From positions 1 to 64,000 of the forward strand of contig CAIMFV010000056.1 in assembly GCA_903840435.1 (NCBI GenBank): a stretch of 64,000 nt of DNA. The letters are read 5' to 3'. Both the position numbers and the translations under genes were made by a program. Source of the stretch: an uncultured Caulobacterales bacterium (GTDB lineage Bacteria; Pseudomonadota; Alphaproteobacteria; Caulobacterales; Caulobacteraceae). The first letter of the stretch is position 1; each line of letters opens with the position of its first letter. Positions 1 through 8,864 of this stretch are shown here, piece after piece. The notes beneath the pieces were generated by a model. That model was given only the letters and a program-made list of their open reading frames with translations. It had not been told where the DNA came from and did no database searches.

Positions 1-1
1 G

Positions 2-592
2 CGCGGGTGGCGACCCCAGAGGGGCGGATCGCCAGAATTCCATATCCGACAAAGGGTTTCCATCAGCGAAAGGCCTGCCTCGGCCAATAGCCGCCAGCAG
101 CCCGGCCACTGGGAAGCCGACTTCATGTTGATCGGGAAATACGGCCAGTCAGTTCTGGTTCTTCACGAGAGGACCACCCGCCTGACAGCCTTTGTGCGGA
201 CAAAGGACCGCAAAGCCAAGCCGACCGCAGACCACCTCGCCAAGCTCCTAGAGCCCCTCCCTCAGCCCCTGCGCCGCTCCGTCACCTTCGACAACGGAAC
301 CGAATTCGCCGAGCATCACCAGCTCGCCTCATCCCAAGGACTGGCCACCTTCTTTTGCGACCCACACAAGCCATGGCAAAAAGGCGGGGTCGAAAACGCC
401 ATCGGTCGAATGCGACGATATCTCCCACGAAAGACAGACCTCGAAACCCTCAGTGACGAGCATTTCCTCAACCTAAGCCGCCTCTACAACCACATCCCAA
501 GAAAATGTCTGGACTTCCAGACCCCCGCTGAGGCCTTTAGCAAGGTGTTGCACTTCGAACGAGACTCCACACCCCGGCCTCCGCCGGGGTGA
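2..592 (+). CDS. IS30-family transposase, 5' end outside window
   Basis: C-terminal part of a DDE transposase that cuts and joins the ends of an IS30-type insertion sequence. The frame is open from base 2, so the gene starts before the window. The triad is visible: the first Asp in GHWEAD, the second in FDNGTEF, and the Glu in GGVEN. The spacing of 33 residues between the last two is the IS30 signature. The last residues (STPRPPPG) are translated from the start of the adjoining repeat array, so the natural C-terminus may have been altered where the element meets the repeat. No right inverted repeat could be defined by eye. Family assignment is firm; whether the element is intact cannot be seen. 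Confidence 0.9.
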   Translation, partial: RGWRPQRGGSPEFHIRQRVSISERPASANSRQQPGHWEADFMLIGKYGQSVLVLHERTTRLTAFVRTKDRKAKPTADHLAKLLEPLPQPLRRSVTFDNGTEFAEHHQLASSQGLATFFCDPHKPWQKGGVENAIGRMRRYLPRKTDLETLSDEHFLNLSRLYNHIPRKCLDFQTPAEAFSKVLHFERDSTPRPPPG

Positions 593-1078
593 GCGGCTTA
601 GATGTTTGTTCTCATTTATATCCGCTCATACCGGCGAAGGCCGGTATCCAGAGGATCATCTGCAAACCTTAGCAGGCCCGTCTCTGGTTCCCGGCCTGCG
701 CCGGGGTGAGCGGCGGAAAGGTGCGTATTTTCAATTACATCCGCTCATGACCTGCGAAGGCCGGTATCCGGGAGATCATCCCAAACCTCAGCAGGCCCGT
801 CCCTGGACCCCGGCCTGCGCCGGGGTGAGCGGCGGAAAGGTGCGTGATTTCAATTACATCCGCTCATGACCTGCGGAGGCCGGTATCCAGAGGATCCTCC
901 CAAACCTCAGCAGGCCGGTCCCTGGACCCCGGCCTCCGCCGGGGGGAGCGGTGGAAAGGTGCGTGATTTCAATTACATCCGCTCATGACCTGCGAAGGCC
1001 GGTATCCAGAGGATCATCTGCAAACCTTAGCAGGCCCGTCTCTGGTTCCCGGCCTGCGCCGGGATGAGCGGCTTGGGG
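568..1078. repeat. Tandem array of 119-bp REP-like double-hairpin units
   Basis: The box ccgctcat recurs at 622, 741, 860 and 979, exactly 119 bp apart, giving about four units plus the tail of a fifth before 622. Each unit holds two inverted, GC-rich palindromic halves: one reads gcgaaggccggtatccag, the other ctggaccccggcctgcgcc, followed by gggtgagcgg. This head-to-head arrangement resembles bacterial REP/BIME elements. Units differ by scattered substitutions. The array separates the IS30 end from the 3' end of pleD and could act as a transcription barrier. The small open frames inside it are artefacts of the repeat. Confidence 0.9.
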
Positions 1079-1085
1079 GCGAAGC

Positions 1086-2450
1086 TCAAGCCTCGCGAAC
1101 CACCACCTGGTTGCGGCCAGAGGCCTTGGCCTCATAGACGGCGTCGTCGGCCCGTTTTAGCAGGGCTGGGCCATTGTCTTCGCCGTCGAGGGTCGCTGAG
1201 ACGCCAATGGAAATGGTAACGTTCAAAGGTTCAGCCAAATCGCCGACCTCGAAGGATGAACCCGCCACATGTTCCTGGAGGCGTTTGGCGATACGGGCCG
1301 CAACCTCAAGACTGGTGTCGGGCATGATGACAACAAACTCTTCGCCGCCATAGCGACAGGCAAGATCGATGGCGCGGATATTGGACGCCAAGCGTACCGC
1401 GAATTCCTTCAAAACCTCATCGCCGACGCCATGGCCAAAGGTGTCATTGATCCGTTTGAAGTGATCGATATCGATCAAAAGCGCAGCCGCGCTCTCGCCC
1501 CCAAAGGCGGCGCGCCGCACAAGCGCCGTCAGTTGGCCAGACATATAGCGCCGATTGTGTAAGCCGGTCAGCGGGTCGGTGACCGCCAGTTCAAGGCTTT
1601 GATCGAGATTGTTGCGCAAGAAATCCGTATAGCGCTTTTGGCGAATTAGGGTCCGCACTCGGGCGGATAATTCCTCAGGGTCAACAGGCCGCGGCAAAAC
1701 ATCGTTCACGCCCAGTTCGAGCGCTTTCAGCATCCGCCCGCGTTCTACCGGATCGACAATGGCGAGAATGGGCAGGTTGCGGGTCGCATCGTCTGAACGA
1801 ATATGGGCTGCGAGCCTTAAGGCGTCGAACCCGGTTGACGTGGCATTGACCACAACAAGGTCCGCCCGCGCCCGCGCAGCGAGCAGAGCTTTTTCGGCGT
1901 CCGCCTCAATGACGGGGCGATGGTCCTCGGACAGTTCGTCAAAAATACGCTGGGCCTGGTGGGCATTGTCATCAGCGATAATGATTCGCCCGCCAAGCGG
2001 CGACATGCGCGATGCCGCCCCTTCGATGACGCCCAACCGGCGACCTGACGCCTCGCGCTGGCGCAACTCGTCAATCACAAGCTTCAGCCGCGTCAGGCTC
2101 TTCACCCGCGCAAACAAGGCCACATCATCAATCGGCTTGGTCAAGAAATCGTCGGCGCCAGCCTCAAGGCCGGTCAAGCGGTCGCGTCGGTCATTCAGCG
2201 CCGTGACCAAGACCACGGGAATGTGGCGCGTCGTCGAATCCGCCTTGAGGCGACGACAGACCTCGAACCCATCCATACCGGGCATCATGACATCGAGCAG
2301 GATGATGTCGGGGCAATTCTCTTGGGCAGCCTTGAGTGCCGAGGGCCCGTCAAAGGCGGTTTGCACGTCGTAATATTCAGCATTCAGACGTGCTTCGAGC
2401 AGCCGAACATTCGGCTCGACGTCGTCAACGATGAGAATGCGCGCTGTCAC
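1086..2450 (-). CDS. pleD: PleD, response-regulator diguanylate cyclase
   Basis: Makes cyclic di-GMP from two GTP when phosphorylated, driving the swarmer-to-stalked transition at the cell pole. The 454-residue protein has REC1 (about 1-125), a second degenerate REC (about 153-272) and a C-terminal GGDEF domain (about 290-454). The phospho-acceptor is D53 in LLDVMMPGMDG. The active-site loop GGEEF is at 368-372 and the inhibitory I-site RAID at 359-362, five residues upstream, so both catalysis and product inhibition look intact. These residue numbers appear to match Caulobacter PleD. It lies 12 bp downstream of divK on the same strand, as in other Caulobacterales. Confidence 0.97.
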   Translation of the reverse strand: MTARILIVDDVEPNVRLLEARLNAEYYDVQTAFDGPSALKAAQENCPDIILLDVMMPGMDGFEVCRRLKADSTTRHIPVVLVTALNDRRDRLTGLEAGADDFLTKPIDDVALFARVKSLTRLKLVIDELRQREASGRRLGVIEGAASRMSPLGGRIIIADDNAHQAQRIFDELSEDHRPVIEADAEKALLAARARADLVVVNATSTGFDALRLAAHIRSDDATRNLPILAIVDPVERGRMLKALELGVNDVLPRPVDPEELSARVRTLIRQKRYTDFLRNNLDQSLELAVTDPLTGLHNRRYMSGQLTALVRRAAFGGESAAALLIDIDHFKRINDTFGHGVGDEVLKEFAVRLASNIRAIDLACRYGGEEFVVIMPDTSLEVAARIAKRLQEHVAGSSFEVGDLAEPLNVTISIGVSATLDGEDNGPALLKRADDAVYEAKASGRNQVVVREA

Positions 2451-2462
2451 CTCGCCACTCTA

Positions 2463-2828
2463 TCAGGCAAGGAATTTACGGACCGTATCCAAAAAGTAGG
2501 AAACGGAGATGGGTTTTGAAATATAGGCCTCGCACCCGCCATCGCGAATGCGCTCTTCATCTCCCTTCATGGCGAAGGCGGTGACGGCGATCACAGGGAT
2601 GTGCGCCAGTTCGTCGTCCTCCTTCAGCCATTTTGTCACTTCGAGACCGGAAATTTCCGGCAACTGAATGTCCATGAGAATCAGGTCGGGGCGGTGCTGA
2701 CGGGCAATCGACAACGCCTGCAAGCCCTCGCGGGTTTGCAGGGTTTCGTAACCCTGGGCATCGAGAAGATCATGAAAAAGCTTCATGTTCAGCTCGTTAT
2801 CCTCAACAATGAGGACTTTCTTGGTCAT
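2463..2828 (-). CDS. divK: DivK, single-domain cell-fate response regulator
   Basis: Single-domain receiver whose phosphorylation by DivJ and dephosphorylation by PleC sets cell fate through DivL-CckA-CtrA. The 121-residue form starts at [10 protein letters not shown]; a longer open frame adds 17 unlikely residues (MVGRESGRF...) and is rejected because DivK proteins begin at this point. The acidic pocket ED at 9-10, phospho-acceptor D53 ([12 protein letters not shown]) and the conserved Lys in YISKPI are present. It is the first gene of the divK-pleD operon. With spmX at 35432, the window holds two members of the polar DivJ/DivK pathway. Confidence 0.96.
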   Translation of the reverse strand: MTKKVLIVEDNELNMKLFHDLLDAQGYETLQTREGLQALSIARQHRPDLILMDIQLPEISGLEVTKWLKEDDELAHIPVIAVTAFAMKGDEERIRDGGCEAYISKPISVSYFLDTVRKFLA

Positions 2829-2957
2829 CTCGTCATCATGCCTAGCGGGCCGAAACCGGCCCGACTCGCGCCCGACCATTTCGGGCTATCGGGAACTAGA
2901 TGACATGAATATCCTTAAATCCGGGTTATTCATCACAAAGGGGGCGAAAAGGATTCA

Positions 2958-4265
2958 ATGGCGTCGCCCCTCGACCCCGCATTGACGTCTAAGACATTGC
3001 CCGGGCTCTGCCGAACCTGTTTGGCGCGCAGCCAAGATCAAGCCGGGCCTCGGTGTCTACACTGCGGATCACCAAGACTGTTGCGGCATGCAGAGCTCGA
3101 CACACTGACACTTGCCCATCTCGACTGTGACGCCTTTTACGCCAGCGTCGAGAAACGCGACCGCCCAGACTTACGCGATACACCGGTCATTGTCGGTGGA
3201 GGCACACGCGGCGTTGTCTCGACCTGCTGCTATATTGCCCGCACCTATGGGGTGAAATCGGCCATGCCGATGTTCAAGGCCCTGCGCGCCTGTCCAGACG
3301 CAGTGGTGATTCGGCCGGATTTTGCCAAATACAAGGCCGAGAGCCGTCGCATCCGCGCGATGATGGATCGGCTAACACCCCTGGTGCAACCCCTCTCGCT
3401 TGACGAGGCCTGGATGGATTTAAGCGGGTCGGAGCGGCTGAACGGCGGCCCCGCTTCCTGGCAACTTGCGCGCTTACAAAACGCCGTCGAGCACGAAACC
3501 GGGCTTAGCGTCTCGATTGGTCTGGCCGCCAACAAGTTTTTGGCCAAGATCGCCTCGGACCTCGATAAGCCGCGTGGCTTTGCCATTATCGGAGCGGCCG
3601 AAGCCAAGTCCTTCCTCGCCCCGCGTCCGGTCGGGCTGCTGCCTGGCGTTGGCCCGGCCATGGTGAAGAGCTTGGCGCGCGAGGGCCTAAAGACCATTGG
3701 CGATATAGCCAGGCGCGATCCGCGCGACATGGTGGCACGCTATGGGGCTTTTGGTTTGCGATTATACGAGCTTGCCAATGCCGACGACCGGCGCAAGGTC
3801 TCGCCAGACGAAGGCCGCAAAAGCATCAGCGCCGAAAACACCTTTTTCACCGACCTCTCTCAGCGCAAGGCCCTGGAAGACGAGCTTTGGGCGGTCTGCG
3901 AAAAGACCGCCGCAGCGGCGCGGCGCTATGGCTTAGTGGGGCGCGTGGCAACGCTGAAACTGAAAACCGCCGATTTCCAATCCCTCAGCCGCCGCAAGAC
4001 CTTGGCCTATCCCATCCAAACCTCAGACATGTTGTTTCGCGCCGTGCAGGGCCTGCTGGCGCCCGACGTCGATGGACGGGCCTTTCGCTTGATCGGGGCA
4101 GGACTGAGCGACCTTGAGGAGGCCGACGCGGTAAGCGACGACTTTTTTGGCGGCGATGAGGCCAGGGCCCGGCGGAAAGAATTCGCGCTCGATAAGGTGC
4201 GCGCCAAGTTTGGCGCCAGCGCCATTGTCGCTGGACGGAAGTTGAAACGCGACCCGCGAGACTAA
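2958..4265 (+). CDS. dinB: DNA polymerase IV (DinB/Y family) with N-terminal Cys motif
   Basis: Error-prone translesion polymerase. The Y-family palm starts near residue 50 with LAHLDCDAFYASVE, carrying the first metal Asp; the second acidic pair is in PLSLDEAWMDL, and a helix-hairpin-helix (LLPGVGPAMVKSLA) follows. The little-finger domain occupies about 290-410. An N-terminal extension of about 48 residues carries CRTC and CLHC pairs, a possible zinc ribbon seen in some alphaproteobacterial DinB proteins. AAGGA lies 6 nt before the ATG and supports the start. It diverges from divK. No clear GTTC-N7-GTTC LexA box was seen upstream. Confidence 0.92.
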   Translation: MASPLDPALTSKTLPGLCRTCLARSQDQAGPRCLHCGSPRLLRHAELDTLTLAHLDCDAFYASVEKRDRPDLRDTPVIVGGGTRGVVSTCCYIARTYGVKSAMPMFKALRACPDAVVIRPDFAKYKAESRRIRAMMDRLTPLVQPLSLDEAWMDLSGSERLNGGPASWQLARLQNAVEHETGLSVSIGLAANKFLAKIASDLDKPRGFAIIGAAEAKSFLAPRPVGLLPGVGPAMVKSLAREGLKTIGDIARRDPRDMVARYGAFGLRLYELANADDRRKVSPDEGRKSISAENTFFTDLSQRKALEDELWAVCEKTAAAARRYGLVGRVATLKLKTADFQSLSRRKTLAYPIQTSDMLFRAVQGLLAPDVDGRAFRLIGAGLSDLEEADAVSDDFFGGDEARARRKEFALDKVRAKFGASAIVAGRKLKRDPRD

Positions 4266-4319
4266 AGATCGCAGTCAGAAAGGCTTGACGTCTAAGTTAA
4301 GGAAGGCAAGACCAGCGCC

Positions 4320-5180
4320 ATGTCTGATTATCGCGTCATAGCCCGAGACCGTCGGGACATTTTAGGCGAGGGCCCACTGTGGTCCGCGCGCGACGGTGCG
4401 CTCTATTGGGTGGATATCAAGGGCAAGCGCATCAATCGTCTGACGCTCGCTACGGATGCGGTTGTGAGTTTTGAGACCTCGGAGATGATCACCTGGCTGA
4501 TCGAGCGGGAAACCAAGCCGGGCTATCTCGCCGGTGGCGAGCGCGGCGTGTCCTTCCTGTTTCTCGATCCGTTTTCAATGCGCACCGCCGCCGCGCCAGA
4601 AGCCCATCTCCCGGCCAACCGGATGAATGACGCCAAGGCGGATCGTTACGGGCGGGTATTTGCCGGAACCATGCATCGCGATTGCGCCGGCCAGGAGGGG
4701 TCTTTTTATCGGATTGATCCAGACCTGAGTGTGGCGCGCCTCGATAGTGGCTATGGGGTGGCCAATGGGCCAACCTTTAATCTGGCCCAGACCAAGTTAT
4801 ACCACACCGACAGCAATGCTCGAACCATCTATGCCTTCGACCTTGCAACGGATGGCAAGATTAGTCGTAAGCACACCTTCATCTCCTTTCCTCCGGAATG
4901 GGGCCATCCTGACGGGATGACCACCGACGCCGAAGACTGTATTTGGGTCGCCCATTGGGACGGTGGACGGATAAGCCGGTTTCGCCCCGACGGGACACTC
5001 GACCGCAGCATCGCCCTCCCCGCATCGCGAATCACCAGCCTTGCCTTTACGGGCGAGAAACTTGATCGGCTTTTTGTCACCTCGGCCTCCGAAGGGGTGG
5101 AAGACGAACCCTTGGCGGGCGCCCTGTTTGAATTGAATGTCGGCGTGTGTGGGCTCCCGCCCGGTCGCTTCAACGGCTAG
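4320..5180 (+). CDS. SMP-30/gluconolactonase-family sugar lactonase
   Basis: Six-bladed beta-propeller lactonase that opens aldonolactones such as glucono- or galactono-lactone. Expected metal ligands are visible: Glu in GEGPLW near residue 18, Asn in NRMNDAK, Asn in VANGPTF and Asp in HPDGM. At 286 residues it has the usual length and no signal peptide, so it is probably cytoplasmic. The next gene is a DgoA-type aldolase 11 bp downstream, which suggests the lactone step of oxidative galactose (or related sugar) breakdown. Exact substrate is inferred from neighbours only. Confidence 0.88.
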   Translation: MSDYRVIARDRRDILGEGPLWSARDGALYWVDIKGKRINRLTLATDAVVSFETSEMITWLIERETKPGYLAGGERGVSFLFLDPFSMRTAAAPEAHLPANRMNDAKADRYGRVFAGTMHRDCAGQEGSFYRIDPDLSVARLDSGYGVANGPTFNLAQTKLYHTDSNARTIYAFDLATDGKISRKHTFISFPPEWGHPDGMTTDAEDCIWVAHWDGGRISRFRPDGTLDRSIALPASRITSLAFTGEKLDRLFVTSASEGVEDEPLAGALFELNVGVCGLPPGRFNG

Positions 5181-5191
5181 GACCGAAAAAC

Positions 5192-5818
5192 ATGCCCCCC
5201 TCCCTCGCTTCGGTAGTCGCCGACCTGCCCCTGATCGCCATTTTACGCGGCATTGCGCCCGATGAGGTGCTTGCGATTGGCGAAGCGCTGGTTGATGCGG
5301 GCTTCCTCTGTCTCGAAGTGCCGCTGAACTCGCCAGAGCCGTTTGACAGCATTGGCCGCTTGCAAACCCACCTCGGCGACCGCGCCCTGATTGGCGCTGG
5401 CACGGTGTTGACCCCCCAAGACGTCGCGCGGGTGGGCGACGCGGGGGGACGGCTGATTATCTCGCCCAATGCCGACCCTGACGTGATCACGGCAACCAAG
5501 GCGGCGGGCCTGACGTCTCTCCCCGCCTTTGCCACGCCTACAGAAGCCTTTGCCGCGCTGAAGGCGGGTGCCGATGGCTTGAAGCTCTTTCCCGCCGAAG
5601 CCGCGAGCCCAAAGGTCTTGCAAGCCCTGCGCGCGGTCCTGCCCAAATCAACGCCCGTATTTGTTGTCGGCGGCGTGGCGCCAGACAGCCTGAAGCCTTG
5701 GCGCGCGGCGGGTGCGACCGGTTTTGGCCTAGGCTCGGCCCTCTATAAGCCGGGCTTCACCGCTGCCGAGGTTGGGGCGCGGGCCAAGGCCTTTGTGCAA
5801 GCCTCGCGCGAGGCATAA
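5192..5818 (+). CDS. dgoA: 2-dehydro-3-deoxy-6-phosphogalactonate aldolase (KDPG-aldolase family)
   Basis: Class I aldolase splitting 2-keto-3-deoxy-6-phosphogalactonate into pyruvate and glyceraldehyde 3-phosphate in the De Ley-Doudoroff pathway. The 208-residue protein shows the TIM-barrel motifs LIAILRGI, EVPLNSP and GAGTVL, and the Schiff-base Lys in LKLFPAEAASP. EVPLNSP and the PAEAASP form favour the galactonate enzyme over the Entner-Doudoroff Eda. The start is set at ATG 5192, 11 bp after the lactonase; an upstream in-frame start would overlap that gene by 34 bp. The dehydrogenase, dehydratase and kinase of the pathway are not in the window. Confidence 0.88.
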   Translation: MPPSLASVVADLPLIAILRGIAPDEVLAIGEALVDAGFLCLEVPLNSPEPFDSIGRLQTHLGDRALIGAGTVLTPQDVARVGDAGGRLIISPNADPDVITATKAAGLTSLPAFATPTEAFAALKAGADGLKLFPAEAASPKVLQALRAVLPKSTPVFVVGGVAPDSLKPWRAAGATGFGLGSALYKPGFTAAEVGARAKAFVQASREA

Positions 5819-5822
5819 AGCT

Positions 5823-7271
5823 TTAGATCTGCCCCATCTCGCCCCTAAGGGTGAGGTCGCCTTTCGCCTCCACAGATAGGCTAAGACAGTCACCCTGTGG
5901 AAACAGCGAAAGCGTTAGGGCGCCGACGCCCTCAGCCGCCAGCAGCTCAAATGAGGCGGCGTCGAGCAGCACCTCAAGATCGATCTCATCCAAAGCATTG
6001 GCCTCCACCGCCATGGTCCAGCGGCTTTGTGCGTTCGGTTGGCGATAAGCCTCCTGGCCCATCTCAGACACATCAACAAAGGCAAGGCCAGAGGCGCCGT
6101 CAAAGCCAAAGGAGAGCCGCGCGCCTGTGCTCCAGGCCAGATGAAAGGTCACGGTCTGACGCGGCCGGGCAAACTGCACCCGCGCCCAGACCGGTTTACC
6201 GGGGCTACACCTCGCCAAGACCTGGGTCGCGCCACCGTTGACCTGTCGTGCAAGCATGGCCTTTTCGGTGCAGATCGGACCCAATGGCGGGTCGAAGGCC
6301 TGGGCGATGCTCCACCCTGACGGACCTGATCGGGCCTGCATGCGCCGAGGATAGGTCATGGCCCCACGCCACGGCGTGGTGGGGTGCAGCGGGGCGTCGC
6401 GATGATTGGCCATCCATCCGAGCCATAGCGGCCGTGGGTCGGCGGCGGGAAGGTTGGAAAAGCTCACCGCCGCATAAAAATCCGGCCCGTAATCGCAAAA
6501 GCTCCACTTCACCTTGCCCTGCGGGTCGCGGTCAGGGAGAAAGCTTTCACCGTCGAAATGTCCGGTAAACAGTTGCGCGGACGAGCCGCCCGCAACGCCC
6601 CCCTCAAACACATCGACCTTGAGCAGCCACGTTCCGCCGCCCGCTTCGTCGCCTGCCGAGACCCAAAATAGGTCTGGACATTCCCAAAGATTGCCGTCGC
6701 AGCCCGCTGGCCCAAAGGTGCTTAGAGCCCGCCAGGACTTGAGGTCATCTGAGGCAAAAAACGCCACCTGATTGGCCTCGGATAAGGCGACCACCATGAT
6801 GAGGGCGCGTGACGGCGCGTGCCAAAACACCTTTGGATCGCGAAAATGGGCAAGCCCCAGGTCGAGCACCGGATTTTGGGCGTAAGGGGTCCAGGTTCTG
6901 CCGCGATCCTGGCTAAAGGCGAGGCACTGGCTTTGCCGCTGGGGCGTGGTCGGATGGTGAGCCGTATAGATGGCGACCAGGGGCGGTGCGTCGCCTTTGC
7001 CAAACCCGCTGAGATTGGCGTGGTCGCAGACTACCGACCCTGAAAAGATCATCGCCTCATCTGTTTCGGGCAGGGCGACCCCAAGCTCGGTCCACGACAC
7101 GAGGTCGGTGGAAACCGCATGGCCCCAACTCATATGCCCCCAAAGATCGCCAAAGGGGTTGTACTGATAGAAGAGATGATATTCGCCACCGAACCAAACG
7201 AGGCCATTGGGATCATTGATCCAATTGCGGCGCGGGGTGAAATGCAGGCGGGGGCGATAAGGTTCGGTCAT
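5823..7271 (-). CDS. GH32 fructosidase (levanase / sucrose-hydrolase type)
   Basis: Retaining beta-fructosidase releasing fructose from sucrose, raffinose-type sugars or fructans. All three GH32 acidic motifs are present: nucleophile Asp in WINDPNG near the N-terminus, the transition-state stabiliser in FRDPK, and acid/base Glu in WECPD. The five-blade propeller is followed by a C-terminal beta-sandwich from about 330. The 482-residue protein has no signal peptide, so it probably acts on imported sugar. It is the last gene of the minus-strand run from the TonB-dependent receptor and begins 6 bp after the oxygenase gene. Confidence 0.93.
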   Translation of the reverse strand: MTEPYRPRLHFTPRRNWINDPNGLVWFGGEYHLFYQYNPFGDLWGHMSWGHAVSTDLVSWTELGVALPETDEAMIFSGSVVCDHANLSGFGKGDAPPLVAIYTAHHPTTPQRQSQCLAFSQDRGRTWTPYAQNPVLDLGLAHFRDPKVFWHAPSRALIMVVALSEANQVAFFASDDLKSWRALSTFGPAGCDGNLWECPDLFWVSAGDEAGGGTWLLKVDVFEGGVAGGSSAQLFTGHFDGESFLPDRDPQGKVKWSFCDYGPDFYAAVSFSNLPAADPRPLWLGWMANHRDAPLHPTTPWRGAMTYPRRMQARSGPSGWSIAQAFDPPLGPICTEKAMLARQVNGGATQVLARCSPGKPVWARVQFARPRQTVTFHLAWSTGARLSFGFDGASGLAFVDVSEMGQEAYRQPNAQSRWTMAVEANALDEIDLEVLLDAASFELLAAEGVGALTLSLFPQGDCLSLSVEAKGDLTLRGEMGQI

Positions 7272-7277
7272 GTCGGT

Positions 7278-8831
7278 CTAGCGCTCGGGTCGACGCACAT
7301 CAAAGGCAATGACAAGGCGCTCGCCATCGTCAAACGGCTCCGTACTGTGCCAGAGCGTCGAGGGGAAAATGGCCAATCGGCCCGGCGCGGGGGCGATGTG
7401 ACGCATGGCGCCCAGTCCGGTGGCGAGCTCAACCGGCGGCGTCCCGAGCGCTAGAAAACCCGCAGGCGCTGGTCCCATCTCGTCTGGCTTTGGGATGGAG
7501 ACGTAAAAGGCGGTGCTCAGCCATCCCTTGGGGTGGGTATGGGGGACATTGTACCCTTGGCGGGACAAGCGCACCGACCAACTGCCCTCAATGGCCAAAT
7601 TCCCTCGCGGCGCACTCAACAATGGGTGATCCGGCTCCGGAGGCGGCAGGTGGGAGACATAGTCAGCCAAGACCTCCATCAAGGCCTGGCGCGTCTTCAC
7701 CAATATGGGCTCGTGGCGCAACAGAACCGAGCGGTCGGTCTGGGTGCCGCCGCGCACGGACTGCTCGGGATAGGGGCGCTGGGCGATATGCAGAGCGCGC
7801 AAGGTTTCAGCTAAATTCTGCAGGTCGGCGTTGGACAGGCCAGCGTCGCGTGTGGCGGGGAGCAGGTTTGGCCGATCCAGCCATTCGGCGCGATCATCGC
7901 CCATGAGCCGCCAAACAATCGACGCATAGGGCCAAAACAGCGCCGCCGAAGGCCCTTGCAAACGCGGCGAAATTTCCCGTTCCGCAGCTTCAAAATCTCC
8001 GAGGCGAATGGCGTGGCGAATCCGGCACAGGCTGACCCCATCGCCAGATATATGGCGGGTCGCTGCGAGCCATTTGACGCTTTCGGCTTGGTCCATCGAC
8101 TCGGTCGCGAGAAAGAGGCGCGCCACCATCAGGGCTGGGGTCGCGCCGAGACGCACTTCGGCCTCGTCCAATATGGCCCGCGCCTTTGCCCAATTGCGCG
8201 CTTGTGCCACCAACTGGAACCAGGTCATCCAGAGTTCTGGCCGGTTGGGCAGTTTCTGGCAGGCTTCGGCGAGCGAGTCGGCCGAATTAGCCCCCTCGCC
8301 TTCCAACCAAAGAAAGCTCGCCAGGCTTTTGTGCCCATCAAGCCACTCGGGATGGGCCACCAGACTGTCTTTCAGCGTCGCAAGCGCGTCTTCCGCCCGC
8401 CCTTCCGCCACGAGGGCAGCGGCATATCGACGGATGAGATCAAGGCGCCCACCACTGCGATTCACCGCCTCCCCAAACAGCTCTGCCGCAGGCAATCCAA
8501 GCTCGAATTGGATCTGTGCGAGGTCGGTCAGCGCGCCGATATCATCGGGGACCATGGCCTTGGCTTTGGCGAACGCCTCGCGCGCCTCAAGCAGGCGCTG
8601 TTCCAAGCGAAGCCCATGACCGAGGAGCGAAAAGAGACGCGGACGGCTCACACCGCGCTGCGCCAACAGCTGCAACAGCGGCAACGCCAGATGGGCTTGG
8701 CCGGCCCGCAGACTGTCCTGACAGATATTCAGCCCATTTTCGACCTGCTCCGCATGAAGGTCAGGCGTCGCGGCGCACGCTGCATAGGACGCCCGCAGAG
8801 CTTGGGCCAGAGCGTCAGACGCTTGCGACAT
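7278..8831 (-). CDS. TPR protein with C-terminal 2OG-Fe(II) oxygenase domain
   Basis: Residues about 1-330 look like helical TPR-type repeats (for example ALTDLAQIQFELGLPAAELF). Residues about 400-517 match the 2OG-FeII_Oxy_5 type: WSVRLSRQGYNVPHTHPKGW carries candidate iron His residues, and LAIFPSTLWHSTEPF followed by GERLVIAFDVRR supplies the distal His and the 2-oxoglutarate-binding Arg. Such proteins hydroxylate unknown substrates. It lies between the halogenase and GH32 genes, with 33- and 6-bp gaps. In Caulobacterales and Xanthomonadales similar oxygenases and halogenases recur beside TonB-dependent receptors, but their substrates are not known. Confidence 0.8.
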   Translation of the reverse strand: MSQASDALAQALRASYAACAATPDLHAEQVENGLNICQDSLRAGQAHLALPLLQLLAQRGVSRPRLFSLLGHGLRLEQRLLEAREAFAKAKAMVPDDIGALTDLAQIQFELGLPAAELFGEAVNRSGGRLDLIRRYAAALVAEGRAEDALATLKDSLVAHPEWLDGHKSLASFLWLEGEGANSADSLAEACQKLPNRPELWMTWFQLVAQARNWAKARAILDEAEVRLGATPALMVARLFLATESMDQAESVKWLAATRHISGDGVSLCRIRHAIRLGDFEAAEREISPRLQGPSAALFWPYASIVWRLMGDDRAEWLDRPNLLPATRDAGLSNADLQNLAETLRALHIAQRPYPEQSVRGGTQTDRSVLLRHEPILVKTRQALMEVLADYVSHLPPPEPDHPLLSAPRGNLAIEGSWSVRLSRQGYNVPHTHPKGWLSTAFYVSIPKPDEMGPAPAGFLALGTPPVELATGLGAMRHIAPAPGRLAIFPSTLWHSTEPFDDGERLVIAFDVRRPER

Positions 8832-8864
8832 CAGCGCCCTCCTGCCCCGCCACCAATAGCGCCT

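Noticed and set aside
606-869. 87-residue plus-strand frame in the repeat array
   Set aside because: Its sequence is the translated 119-bp repeat and has no independent coding signal.
568-1078. CRISPR array
   Set aside because: Repeats are 119 bp with no unique spacers and contain paired palindromes; no cas genes nearby.
2880-2957. LexA box upstream of dinB
   Set aside because: Only a single GAAC half-site could be found; no GTTC-N7-GTTC.
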